From positions 1 to 23,846 of the IMG/VR virus record IMGVR_UViG_3300044638_000388: 23,846 nucleotides of DNA; one strand, given 5' to 3'. Below, one piece after another: positions 14,969 to 21,293 of this stretch. Made by a program: the position numbers and the translations under genes. The DNA is from a virus. Under the pieces are notes generated by a model. The model saw only the letters and a list, made by a program, of their open reading frames with translations. It was not told where the DNA came from and did not search any database. Within the stretch, counting starts at the first letter, position 1. The number at the start of each line of letters is the position of its first letter.

Positions 14969-15225
14969 CTGAGCCAACGCACGGCGAGATCCTTCGCGCT
15001 ATCGGCGTGCTGGAAGGCCAGCTCAAGCAGCTGCTGGATGCCGCCATCTCCGACAAGACCGAGCGGAGCGGATTAGGCGTCCGCGTTGGCCGACTGGAGA
15101 CGCGCATGGCGCAGGTGGTGATCCTCGCCGTTGTTGCCGCCATGCTCAGTCCTGTCATCTGGTCTGAGATCAAAAGCGCATTCAGCTACCGGCAGCCAGT
15201 ACCGCAGCACCTGCAAAGACCATGA
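14965..15225 (+). CDS. Holin-like protein (coiled coil plus one membrane segment)
   Basis: An 86-residue protein from GTG 14965. It has an N-terminal helical stretch (HGEILRAIGVLEGQLKQLLD, then VGRLETRMA), a single membrane segment at about residues 49-66 (AQVVILAVVAAMLSPVIW) and a short polar tail. This coiled-coil/TM layout resembles XhlA-type and other small phage holins or holin partners. It lies between a tiny hydrophobic protein and the endolysin, overlapping the latter by four bases, so a role in releasing the endolysin to the cell wall is the best reading. The topology would be C-terminus out if the basic/Glu-rich N-terminus is cytoplasmic. Confidence 0.6.
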   Translation: MTEPTHGEILRAIGVLEGQLKQLLDAAISDKTERSGLGVRVGRLETRMAQVVILAVVAAMLSPVIWSEIKSAFSYRQPVPQHLQRP

Positions 15226-16382
15226 CGCAGCTCAGGCTGGTTGACCTGTTTCGGTACTTCAAGGGGCTGCCGCATCAGCTGGCGGCGATCAGTGAGCTAG
15301 AAGCTGCAATCGGTCCGCGCCTTCTGAGCCGCGATCAGCCATGGTTCAAGACATGGAGCACGGCCGGTGTGCAAACCGATCTGGCCGATGCGATTCAGAT
15401 CATTAAGGAGTTTGAAGGCTGTCACCTGAGCGCCTATCCCGATCCGCTCAGCGGCGGTGATCCGTGGACGATCGGTTACGGCACCACTCGATTCCCGGAT
15501 GGCAGCGTTGTGCGGCGCGGCGACAAGATCAACGTCATCGAGGCTGACATGCTGCTCCGCTTAGAGGTGGACCGCATCGCAGACCGCCTGCGTGCAATCC
15601 CGCACTGGGCAAGCATGGCTGATCCGCAGCGCTGCGCGTTGATCAGCTTTGCCTACAACCTCGGCGCTGGGTTCTACGGCAGCACTGGGTTTGACACCAT
15701 CAGCGCAGCATTGCGCGATAAGGATTGGGCTGCCGTGCCAGCAGCCATGCTGCTCTACCGCAACCCTGGCAGTGCCGTTGAGGCTGGCCTGCTGCGCCGA
15801 CGTAAGGCTGAGGGCGCACTCTGGCAGAAGGGTATCCCGCAACTGCAACAGCAGGGCATCCTGCTGCGTGTGCCGTATGAGGCGCAGAACGACAACGCCA
15901 GCGGCACCGGCTACCGCGAATGCTTCAGCAGCAGCGCTGCCATGGTGGCCAAGTTCTACGGCAAGGTGAGCGGCGACGATGCCTACAACAAGATCCGCGC
16001 CAAGTACGGCGACACCACCGACGCGCAAGCGCAGATCAAGGCGCTGCAATCCTTAGGACTTACAGCGCGGCTGCGCACCAACTGCGGCCCTGCCGTGATC
16101 GACACCGAACTGCAGGCTGGTCGCCCCGTGATGGTCGGCTGGTTGCATAAGGGACCTGTCGGCGCACCTACTGGCGGCGGCCATTGGTCCGTAATCATTG
16201 GCGCTACCAGTGATGCCTACATCCACAACGACCCCAACGGCGAGGCGGACATGGTAAATGGCGGCTATGTCAACCACACCAAAGGTGCAGGCATTGCCTA
16301 CAGCCGCAAGAATTGGCTGCGCCGCTGGGAGGTAGATGGTCCCGGCACCGGCTGGGCAATGCTTGTAAGCCACGCCCCTTAG
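15222..16382 (+). CDS. Two-domain endolysin: GH24 lysozyme plus C39-like cysteine peptidase
   Basis: A 386-residue enzyme predicted to digest host peptidoglycan at lysis. Residues about 55-200 form a T4-type lysozyme (GH24): IIKEFEG with Glu65, AYPD with Asp74 nine residues on as in T4 (E11/D20), and WTIGYGTT around Thr83. From about 212 on there is a C39-like (C39_2) peptidase: LLRVPYEAQND, Cys234 in RECFSSS, His321 in GGHWSVIIGA and Asp337 in HNDPNGE form a plausible catalytic triad. The N-terminal 54 residues (LFRYFKGLPHQLAA) look like a helical pre-domain without signal peptide, so export likely needs the holin. Cutting both glycan and peptide is unusual for one phage protein. ATGA-coupled to the upstream gene. 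Confidence 0.85.
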   Translation: MTQLRLVDLFRYFKGLPHQLAAISELEAAIGPRLLSRDQPWFKTWSTAGVQTDLADAIQIIKEFEGCHLSAYPDPLSGGDPWTIGYGTTRFPDGSVVRRGDKINVIEADMLLRLEVDRIADRLRAIPHWASMADPQRCALISFAYNLGAGFYGSTGFDTISAALRDKDWAAVPAAMLLYRNPGSAVEAGLLRRRKAEGALWQKGIPQLQQQGILLRVPYEAQNDNASGTGYRECFSSSAAMVAKFYGKVSGDDAYNKIRAKYGDTTDAQAQIKALQSLGLTARLRTNCGPAVIDTELQAGRPVMVGWLHKGPVGAPTGGGHWSVIIGATSDAYIHNDPNGEADMVNGGYVNHTKGAGIAYSRKNWLRRWEVDGPGTGWAMLVSHAP

Positions 16383-16393
16383 GATAAGTACAC

Positions 16394-17263
16394 ATGGAGC
16401 CTCGTCTTGTGACTATCACATCCATTCGCAAGACGCCAGAGCTTCTAGAGCTGCGCATCCCCTACACAGCGTTCAGTGAAACAGCAACATTCTTGTTGCT
16501 GAGTGACATCCACTTAGACAACCCAAAGTGTGACCGTAAGCTGCTGATCAAGCACCTCGACGAGTGCCGCGCGCAGAATGGCCACATCCTTATGTTCGGA
16601 GATGTGCTTTGCCTGATGCAAGGCAAGAAAGACCGCCGAGCAAGCAAAGGTGACATCCGTCCAGAACACCTAGGCGGTAATTACTTTGACCTTGTATTCA
16701 GTGAGGCGGCCGAGTTTTTCAAGCCATGGCAAGACATCATCCTCATGGCAGGTGATGGCAACCATGAAACAGCCGTAAGCAATAACCAGGAGATTGACCC
16801 ACTGGAGAATGTTGTGCGGCTGATGCGCAACAATGGCAGCAACATCGAGCACATGGGTTATCAAGGCTGGATCAGGTTCAGCTTTACGCAGGACAACAAC
16901 AGCAAGACCAGGCGATGCATGTTGTTCTTCCATCACGGCGCCTGGGGCGGCATCATCACCAAAGGCACCATGGGCGGTGGACGCTATGCGTCAATCGCTC
17001 CAGACGCTGATGTCTTGGTCAATGGCCACAACCATGAGCGCAGTGTTGTCGCACACTCCTGTTATCGCGTCGATCAAAACGGCCGCGCCTGGGTGGAGCA
17101 GCGCTGGCACGTTCAGTGCGGCACCTACAAGGAAGAGTTTGGAGGAACCGGCGGCTGGGCGGTGGAGCGTATTGTGATGCCCAAGTCACTCGGCGGAATC
17201 TGGCTTACGCTACGACCACGCAGACGCGGAGGTGTTGAGATCACTTGCACTCCGACGACATGA
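16394..17263 (+). CDS. Calcineurin-like metallophosphoesterase
   Basis: A 289-residue phosphoesterase of the calcineurin/Mre11 fold. Metal ligands can be assigned: LLSDIHLD (Asp38, His40), FGDV (Asp70), GDGNHE (Asn123, His124), FFHHG (His180 or His181) and NGHNHE (His212, His214). The substrate is unknown; phage members may act on nucleic acid ends, cyclic nucleotides or nucleotides. ATG 16394 has AGGA nine bases upstream, overlapping the endolysin stop. It is encoded in the late operon just after the endolysin rather than with the replication genes. The end overlaps the next gene by four bases (ATGA at 17260). Confidence 0.85.
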   Translation: MEPRLVTITSIRKTPELLELRIPYTAFSETATFLLLSDIHLDNPKCDRKLLIKHLDECRAQNGHILMFGDVLCLMQGKKDRRASKGDIRPEHLGGNYFDLVFSEAAEFFKPWQDIILMAGDGNHETAVSNNQEIDPLENVVRLMRNNGSNIEHMGYQGWIRFSFTQDNNSKTRRCMLFFHHGAWGGIITKGTMGGGRYASIAPDADVLVNGHNHERSVVAHSCYRVDQNGRAWVEQRWHVQCGTYKEEFGGTGGWAVERIVMPKSLGGIWLTLRPRRRGGVEITCTPTT

Positions 17264-17442
17264 GGCAATACGTCCTAGAGATTGAATACACCATCGTCGT
17301 CGAAAGCGAAGACGACGATCCTGAAACCGTAAGTGACGACTTCGTGTCTCGACTGACAGAGTTGGCACCATCCAACGATCACATCTTGGGTCTTTCGGTC
17401 AACGTCCTACCAATCCCTGAGTTGCGTGGATCATCAGATTGA
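17260..17442 (+). CDS. Small acidic hypothetical protein
   Basis: A 60-residue protein from ATG 17260, which overlaps the previous stop as ATGA; a TTG five codons upstream is less likely. It begins MRQYVLEIEYTIVVESEDDD and contains a strongly acidic patch (SEDDDPETVSDDF), ending ILGLSVNVLPIPELRGSSD. The beta-alpha-beta pattern might be a ferredoxin-like half-fold. There is no known motif. It overlaps the HNH gene by 17 bases. It is probably real given the coupling, but function is unknown. Confidence 0.55.
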   Translation: MRQYVLEIEYTIVVESEDDDPETVSDDFVSRLTELAPSNDHILGLSVNVLPIPELRGSSD

Positions 17443-17734
17443 TGGCACATCTCTCGTCCCTAAACGCTCCGCAAAGCAACGATTCAGGCAGCAAATCTTT
17501 GAGGCATGGCAGCACTGCTGCGCCTACTGCGATGCTGCGGCCGACACCTTGGATCACGTTAAGCCCAGACACAAGGGCGGCAACACCGTCGTAAATAACC
17601 TTGTACCAGCCTGCCGCGAATGCAACCGCAGCAAAGGTAGTGAACACTGGCGGCAATGGTTCAAGCTGCAGTCATCATGGACTGATGAGCGGCAATCTAA
17701 GATTGAAGCATGGACTGAAGATATGACACCATGA
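17426..17734 (+). CDS. HNH endonuclease
   Basis: A 102-residue HNH nuclease from GTG 17426. The motif is complete: a zinc knuckle Cys32-x2-Cys35 and Cys63-x2-Cys66, the Asp43-His44 pair in LDHVKPRHKGG, Asn in the NN-L segment (Asn57/58) and the final CNRSKGS. The tail has HWRQWFKLQSSW, which I recall from HNH proteins of Synechococcus phages and cyanobacteria. There is no extra DNA-binding domain, so it may be a free-standing homing endonuclease or help in DNA maturation. It is in the late operon, away from where packaging HNH proteins usually sit. Overlap with the next ATG is ATGA. Confidence 0.85.
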   Translation: MDHQIDGTSLVPKRSAKQRFRQQIFEAWQHCCAYCDAAADTLDHVKPRHKGGNTVVNNLVPACRECNRSKGSEHWRQWFKLQSSWTDERQSKIEAWTEDMTP

Positions 17735-18051
17735 CATGGGGTGATTGGATGATGGTCAAATGGACCATTGAAGAAGAACTGCGCATCGAAGCGCAATCAC
17801 GCAGCGCATTGATTCATCCAGACGATAGGGATGTGCGATCATTGTGTGCTTCGCTGATCAAGCAAAATGCCTACTACACGCGACTCATTCAGCAAGCAAC
17901 TGGTCACATCGCGCATCTTGAGACATCAGCGTTTCTCGGTGAGCATCAAACGAAGCCGCCGCATCGACCGGTCATGGATCTGGCCAACCGCGCTGCGCGT
18001 TATACCAAGCTCTTCAGCAATCTTGCCTTGCGTCTTTTTCGGCGCTCCTAA
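17731..18051 (+). CDS. Small hypothetical protein, 3' end antisense to the sigma gene
   Basis: A 106-residue frame from ATG 17731 (ATGA overlap with the HNH stop); ATG 17749 or 17752, just downstream of GGGGTG, is an alternative start. The N-terminal 60 residues (VKWTIEEELRIEAQSRSALI; LIKQNAYYTRLIQQATGHIA) look like a genuine helical protein of a small cyanophage type with an acidic start. The last 42 residues lie over the opposite-strand codons of sigma region 4 and are Arg-rich, perhaps shaped by that constraint. No function known. The overlap of 126 bases is convergent. Confidence 0.55.
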   Translation: MTWGDWMMVKWTIEEELRIEAQSRSALIHPDDRDVRSLCASLIKQNAYYTRLIQQATGHIAHLETSAFLGEHQTKPPHRPVMDLANRAARYTKLFSNLALRLFRRS

Positions 18052-18795
18052 TCCGTGGTAGCTGGCGACAATATCGCGATCCCGGTCAGCAAGGAATGAT
18101 AGCGCCAGCTCTAGTTGCTCGGTATATTCCACGGATAGCGAATCGTCATAAGGCTGATGATCGTCAACGATCATGTCAACCAATGGCGAGCCATCATCCC
18201 TGACCAGTTGATCTAGGCTGCTGTGCGGTACATTTCGCATGATGTGCGATTGCAGCTCATGCTGACTCATGTTCATCTGCTCAGCGCATTCTGCTGTTGA
18301 CATCGGCCTGCCATGTTGCTGCAGATGCTCACGTTGCATCTTGGCAATCTTGTACGTGGCATCTAGTACATGCTGCGGCACGCGGATCAGGCGCTCCTTG
18401 GTATCAATCGCGCGTGTAATCGACTGACGGATCCACCAGTAGCCGTAGGTGGAGAACTTGTAGCCCTTGGTGCCATCAAATAACTCAACAGCGCGATTCA
18501 AACCGATGGCGCCTTCCTGGATCAGGTCCATCAGTTCAAGACCATTGGACTTCAGCCTGGTCACGTAGTTCTTGGCGATGTGAACTACCAGCCGCAGGTT
18601 GCAGTTCATCATGGTTTCACGCGCACGCTGGCCGCGCTTGATCGCGCGCAGCTCTTCTTTAGTGCGTTCGCCTTCCATGGCTTGCAGTTCGATCATCCGT
18701 CGCACCTGGCGGGATAGCTGGATCTCCTGCTCACCAGTCAGCAGCGGAAACCTGCCGATCTCGGTCAGGTAATCCTTAATGCTGTCAGTGCTCAT
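17926..18795 (-). CDS. Sigma-70 family RNA polymerase sigma factor (cyanobacterial group-2-like)
   Basis: A 289-residue sigma factor predicted to direct host RNA polymerase to phage promoters. Region 1.2 is at about 4-36 (DSIKDYLTEIGRFPLL), region 2 at about 60-133 (CNLRLVVHIAKNYV, LMDLIQEGAIGLNRAVELFD, YKFSTYGYWWIRQSITRAI), region 3 from about 138, the 3.2 finger near 192-212 (SSLDQLVRDDGSPL), and region 4 at about 222-285. The -10 contacts (WWIRQ..T) are kept. In the 4.2 helix, ITRSAVGQI replaces VTRERIRQI of E. coli RpoD, changing positions equal to E585, R586 and R588, while R584 and Q589 stay. It is the last gene of the leftward operon, which suits a middle/late switch. Start is ATGA-coupled. 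Confidence 0.9.
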   Translation of the reverse strand: MSTDSIKDYLTEIGRFPLLTGEQEIQLSRQVRRMIELQAMEGERTKEELRAIKRGQRARETMMNCNLRLVVHIAKNYVTRLKSNGLELMDLIQEGAIGLNRAVELFDGTKGYKFSTYGYWWIRQSITRAIDTKERLIRVPQHVLDATYKIAKMQREHLQQHGRPMSTAECAEQMNMSQHELQSHIMRNVPHSSLDQLVRDDGSPLVDMIVDDHQPYDDSLSVEYTEQLELALSFLADRDRDIVASYHGLGAPKKTQGKIAEELGITRSAVGQIHDRSMRRLRLMLTEKR

Positions 18796-19022
18796 GGTTC
18801 AGGTTGTTTAGAGGCATCTTGATCGCCCAAGCTGGCGAGCCATGATTCAAGTGATTCTCTCATGGGCAAGCCTTTCGGCAGCTTGAGGAATCGACGAAGG
18901 TCAGCAATGTCGCGCACAAATATGCTGGCACCGCTGGAATAGGCAATCCAGTAGCGGCCGTTGAAGTCTTTGCTGGTCTCGACGAACTGGTGCTGACTGA
19001 GCCGCAAGGCGTCGCGCTTCAC
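18792..19022 (-). CDS. Small hypothetical protein upstream of sigma
   Basis: A 76-residue protein starting at GTG 19022, overlapping the previous stop (GTGA), and ending in ATGA with the sigma start. It has a basic start (MKRDALRLSQHQFVETSKDF), an YWIAYSSGASIFVRDI strand pair, and a helix with RRFLKLPKGLPMRESLESWL. There is no membrane segment. The position directly before sigma and the tight coupling could fit a sigma modulator, but the sequence shows nothing that proves it, and anti-sigma homology is not recognised. Confidence 0.55.
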   Translation of the reverse strand: MKRDALRLSQHQFVETSKDFNGRYWIAYSSGASIFVRDIADLRRFLKLPKGLPMRESLESWLASLGDQDASKQPEP

Positions 19023-19540
19023 TGCTCAGCCTCCCGCTTAGGCACCGGCTCGATAGTTGTTACGCAGTGCCGCTCAATGATCAACTTGTGGGGGCCATCT
19101 TGCGAGTAGGTCTGCAGGTAGCGATTGCCTTCTCGTTGAACATCCTTCAAGCTGTTGGCAGATCCACCGGCCTGCCACTCACCCTCGGCATCATGCAGTT
19201 CCCAGGCGTAGTGAACGCCCTCCAGCTGCGGCACCGGCCCGATGGCGGGGCGGCCCCATCGGGCGAGGACGGCGCGAACTCCGGCCATGACCTGATCGTG
19301 CCACCCTTCCCAATAAGTGCGGCCAGTGCCGTCTGATTCGCCTTCCATGGTGTCAACTCCGGCGTCAATCAGGCACTCTGCGATCTCCTCATCCGTCGGC
19401 CCCTGCGGCTCGGGCTGGGCCAGGGCGGCGCGGGCTTCAGCCGCCAACGCATGAGTTGCGCGGCGATCATCCATCAGGAGCTGTCGATAATGATCCAGCT
19501 CATCAGCCATGCGGGCACACAGGGCACGAAAGTCAGTCAT
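19019..19540 (-). CDS. Hypothetical protein of a cyanophage small-protein family
   Basis: A 173-residue soluble protein. The N-terminus (MTDFRALCARMADELDHYRQ) and the central blocks ARAALAQPEPQGPTDEEIAE and VRAVLARWGRPAIGPVPQLE recur in proteins I recall from Synechococcus phages, often as variable modular proteins. An acidic middle region holds EGESDGTGRTYWEGWHDQ; the C-terminus has HDAEGEWQAGGSANS and a basic end. Function is not known. ATG 19540 overlaps the previous stop (ATGA) and the end overlaps the next start (GTGA). Confidence 0.6.
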   Translation of the reverse strand: MTDFRALCARMADELDHYRQLLMDDRRATHALAAEARAALAQPEPQGPTDEEIAECLIDAGVDTMEGESDGTGRTYWEGWHDQVMAGVRAVLARWGRPAIGPVPQLEGVHYAWELHDAEGEWQAGGSANSLKDVQREGNRYLQTYSQDGPHKLIIERHCVTTIEPVPKREAEQ

Positions 19541-19692
19541 TTAGCTCCAAGGCAAAATATTTGGGCTGGGCGGTTGTCATAAAGCTTTTTGCAGGCTTGC
19601 CACTTTTGCGGCAACCACCACCAAGCAACTGCAAACATAATCAGAAGGGTTGCTACTGTGGCAATCGCAATGAACTTGTCGTCGTCAGTCAT
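19537..19692 (-). CDS. 51-residue single-pass membrane protein
   Basis: Starting at ATG 19692 the product is MTDDDKFIAIATVATLLIMF and on, with one membrane helix at about residues 7-27 (ending AVAWWWLP) and a basic C-terminal tail (QKWQACKKLYDNRPAQIF). The longer frame reaching upstream is the shadow of the neighbouring gene. The start overlaps the upstream gene end by eight bases. The acidic N-terminus and basic tail predict the tail inside the cell. Function unknown; it is one of several tiny membrane proteins in this operon. Confidence 0.6.
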   Translation of the reverse strand: MTDDDKFIAIATVATLLIMFAVAWWWLPQKWQACKKLYDNRPAQIFCLGAK

Positions 19693-19906
19693 TGCCACCC
19701 TCCAGCTCGGCGGCGATGGCGAGGAGTTCGGCGCGGATTTCGAGCTGACGGTTGAACACGTCAGCAGTGCAGTCGTCTGGGATGGGTGACGCCACCTGAT
19801 CCGCAGCAGCTCGCAGGGCGGCGGCTGCAATCTCGTCAGCCGGTGCAGGGCAGATTTCGCGCACGGCATCCAACACCGCCCTGGCGGCGGGGGAGAGTTC
19901 AATCAC
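19685..19906 (-). CDS. Small helical protein of a cyanophage family
   Basis: A 73-residue protein from GTG 19906, whose GTGA overlaps the stop of the upstream micro-ORF. The sequence MIELSPAARAVLDAVREICP, EIAAAALRAAADQVASP and a C-terminal helix LEIRAELLAIAAELEGGND is almost entirely helical and Ala-rich. The AALRAAADQV...LLAIA-ELE pattern is familiar from short proteins in Synechococcus phages and their hosts. No function has been assigned as far as I know. It overlaps the next gene by eight bases. Confidence 0.6.
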   Translation of the reverse strand: MIELSPAARAVLDAVREICPAPADEIAAAALRAAADQVASPIPDDCTADVFNRQLEIRAELLAIAAELEGGND

Positions 19907-19992
19907 AACAGCACCTCAGCGTAAAACAGAGCGCCAGAGTCATTAGCCCCAGCCGCAGTCGCCATCATCAGCAGCCAGATCAGGTAGTACAT
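19903..19992 (-). CDS. 29-residue hydrophobic microprotein
   Basis: ATG 19992-19990 shares its A with the SSB stop (TGATG), and the TGA at 19905-19903 overlaps the next GTG start (GTGA). The product is MYYLIWLLMMATAAGANDSG followed by ALFYAEVLL. The first 15 residues are hydrophobic, like a membrane anchor or a short signal-like helix. Exact coupling at both ends and the clear hydrophobic pattern argue that it is translated. Alternatively it only passes ribosomes from SSB to the next gene. Confidence 0.5.
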   Translation of the reverse strand: MYYLIWLLMMATAAGANDSGALFYAEVLL

Positions 19993-20333
19993 CAGAACAC
20001 ATCCTCTTCGACCTTGACGCGTGGCAAAAACTCAAACCGTTGCACGCTCAGCACATGCTTGCGGCGCTTGGTGCCGCTGTCCTTGTCCTGCCATTCCTGC
20101 ATCCGCAGGTTGCCAGATACAAAGATCGAATCACCTTTCTTCAGCTTGTCCACGATGATCTCGGCGGTCTTGCCCCACGCTTCAACATCAATCGCATTGT
20201 TGATGTATTCGCCGTTCTTGTCCTTGCCCTCCTGAATGCCGCCGCCGAAGTTGCAGACCATAGTGCCGCTTTCAAATGCTTTCAGCTGTGGATCGCTGAT
20301 GATGCGAACAATGCCGGATGCGTAGAGACTCAT
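19992..20333 (-). CDS. ssb: Single-stranded DNA-binding protein
   Basis: A 113-residue SSB with the OB-fold pattern: MSLYASGIVRIISDPQLKAF, TMVCNFGGGIQEGKDKNGEY, the strand IDVEAWGKTAEIIVDKLKKGD (around residues 48-68) with typical -AWGK-AE--- motif, IFVSGNLRMQEWQDKDSGTK and VLSVQRFEFLP. The C-terminal VEEDVF is acidic with a terminal aromatic, like the bacterial SSB tip that recruits partner proteins, though shorter than usual. It sits downstream of Bet and exonuclease, completing a recombination set. ATG 20333 overlaps the HTH gene stop (ATGA). Confidence 0.85.
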   Translation of the reverse strand: MSLYASGIVRIISDPQLKAFESGTMVCNFGGGIQEGKDKNGEYINNAIDVEAWGKTAEIIVDKLKKGDSIFVSGNLRMQEWQDKDSGTKRRKHVLSVQRFEFLPRVKVEEDVF

Positions 20334-20545
20334 GGGTTGATCGGTGTGATGGAGTTGGATTCTTCAAAGGCCAGCACATCAGCCAGCGGGTACTGCACCC
20401 GTGGCGTGCCTGCTGGCGTAGCAAGGCGCGGCATGGTCACATAGCGTGGCCCTGAACCGCGCGCGCGCTGGCCTTTGATCGTGCTCGGCTTGACACCCCA
20501 GCGGGCGGCTAGCTGCTCAGTGGTCAGGTACGGCTCAGTCATCAT
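20330..20545 (-). CDS. Excisionase-like helix-turn-helix protein
   Basis: A 71-residue DNA-binding protein (ATG 20545; TTG 20548 and ATG 20542 are in-frame options). YLTTEQLAARWGVKPSTIKG is a MerR/excisionase-type winged HTH (residues about 6-25), followed by GSGPRYVTMPR and the wing-like PRVQYPLADVLAFEE. Similar proteins are excisionases or small phage repressors. Here it is placed between Bet and SSB, overlapping the Bet stop by 11 bases, so a regulator of this operon or a recombination directionality factor are both possible. Integrase is not visible in the window. Confidence 0.75.
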   Translation of the reverse strand: MMTEPYLTTEQLAARWGVKPSTIKGQRARGSGPRYVTMPRLATPAGTPRVQYPLADVLAFEESNSITPINP

Positions 20546-21293
20546 CAAATGCGCCTAAGTCAGCTGGTACGGTCAGCTCAGCCTCGCGGCTGAGTGCCAG
20601 CTGCATCAGTTGCTCATTCTGCTCATCGCTCAGGTCACCCTTGCGGGCCTCCATGCGTGTGGTCACCTTGGCTAGATCGTCCATGGTCTTGGCCTTGGCG
20701 ATGGCAGCCTTGCCAGCAGCAAACAGCTTGGCATCACCGGCAGGCAATGCAGGCGCTGCAGTAACCGTGACAGGTTGCACCTCGGCCTGCTCCATCTCGT
20801 CGGTGCTGTAGACGCCGCTGAGGTTGGCGGGGAATGCCTTGCGCAGTGCCAGCGCTTCAGAGCATTTGGCAATCATCGCGGCTGGCATCTTGCTCCACAG
20901 GCCCTGGCCGGCGTTGTAATCCGCGAACCGCGCCACGCCCGTGAATGGGTGCGATGAACCCTTGCGCCAGATCGTGGTCTTGGCTGCAGCCGGCGGCTTG
21001 GCGCTGATCCATACATCAGCCCACTGGCCATCATCACCGCACCATTCGGTGTGGCTGCCGTCCAGCTCGCCGGTGCGCTCAGCAATGGCGCGCAAGCCGT
21101 CAATGCCGGCCTGAATGGTCATGCGACCACTACGTCGAATGGCGTAGATCTGCTTTGAGAACGGATCCAAGCCAGTCCGCTGGCAGGCGTAGGCGAAGAG
21201 GCGCAGCTCATCGCTGCTGCAGCCGGGCGCGATGGTGGTAGCGATCAGCTGCGTCTGCTCTGGTGTCCAGAGCGCAAGGGAGCTAGAAGTCAT
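20535..21293 (-). CDS. bet: Bet/RecT-family single-strand annealing protein
   Basis: A 252-residue annealase from ATG 21293. The open frame extends further upstream but that part is antisense-like low-quality sequence over the exonuclease gene. The Bet-type signature is clear: ELRLFAYACQRTGLDPFSKQ, IYAIRRSGRMTIQAGIDGLR, AIAERTGELDGSHTEWCGDD, WSKMPAAMIAKCSEALALRK and AFPANLSGVYSTDEME. It anneals single strands and partners with the exonuclease encoded just upstream (11-base overlap). The C-terminal 70 residues are Ala/Lys-rich and acidic at the end, as in lambda Bet, where they contact SSB or the exonuclease. Confidence 0.9.
   Translation of the reverse strand: MTSSSLALWTPEQTQLIATTIAPGCSSDELRLFAYACQRTGLDPFSKQIYAIRRSGRMTIQAGIDGLRAIAERTGELDGSHTEWCGDDGQWADVWISAKPPAAAKTTIWRKGSSHPFTGVARFADYNAGQGLWSKMPAAMIAKCSEALALRKAFPANLSGVYSTDEMEQAEVQPVTVTAAPALPAGDAKLFAAGKAAIAKAKTMDDLAKVTTRMEARKGDLSDEQNEQLMQLALSREAELTVPADLGAFDDD

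Noticed and set aside
17980-18040. Possible terminator (CGCGCTGCGCG hairpin and a T run near 18030-18036) at the convergent junction
   Set aside because: The small hairpin is about 30 bases away from the T run and the latter has no stem directly before it, so it does not form an intrinsic terminator.
19693-19902. N-terminal extension of the 51-residue membrane protein
   Set aside because: The extension is a shadow of the 73-residue helical gene; ATG 19692 gives a clean membrane protein directly downstream.
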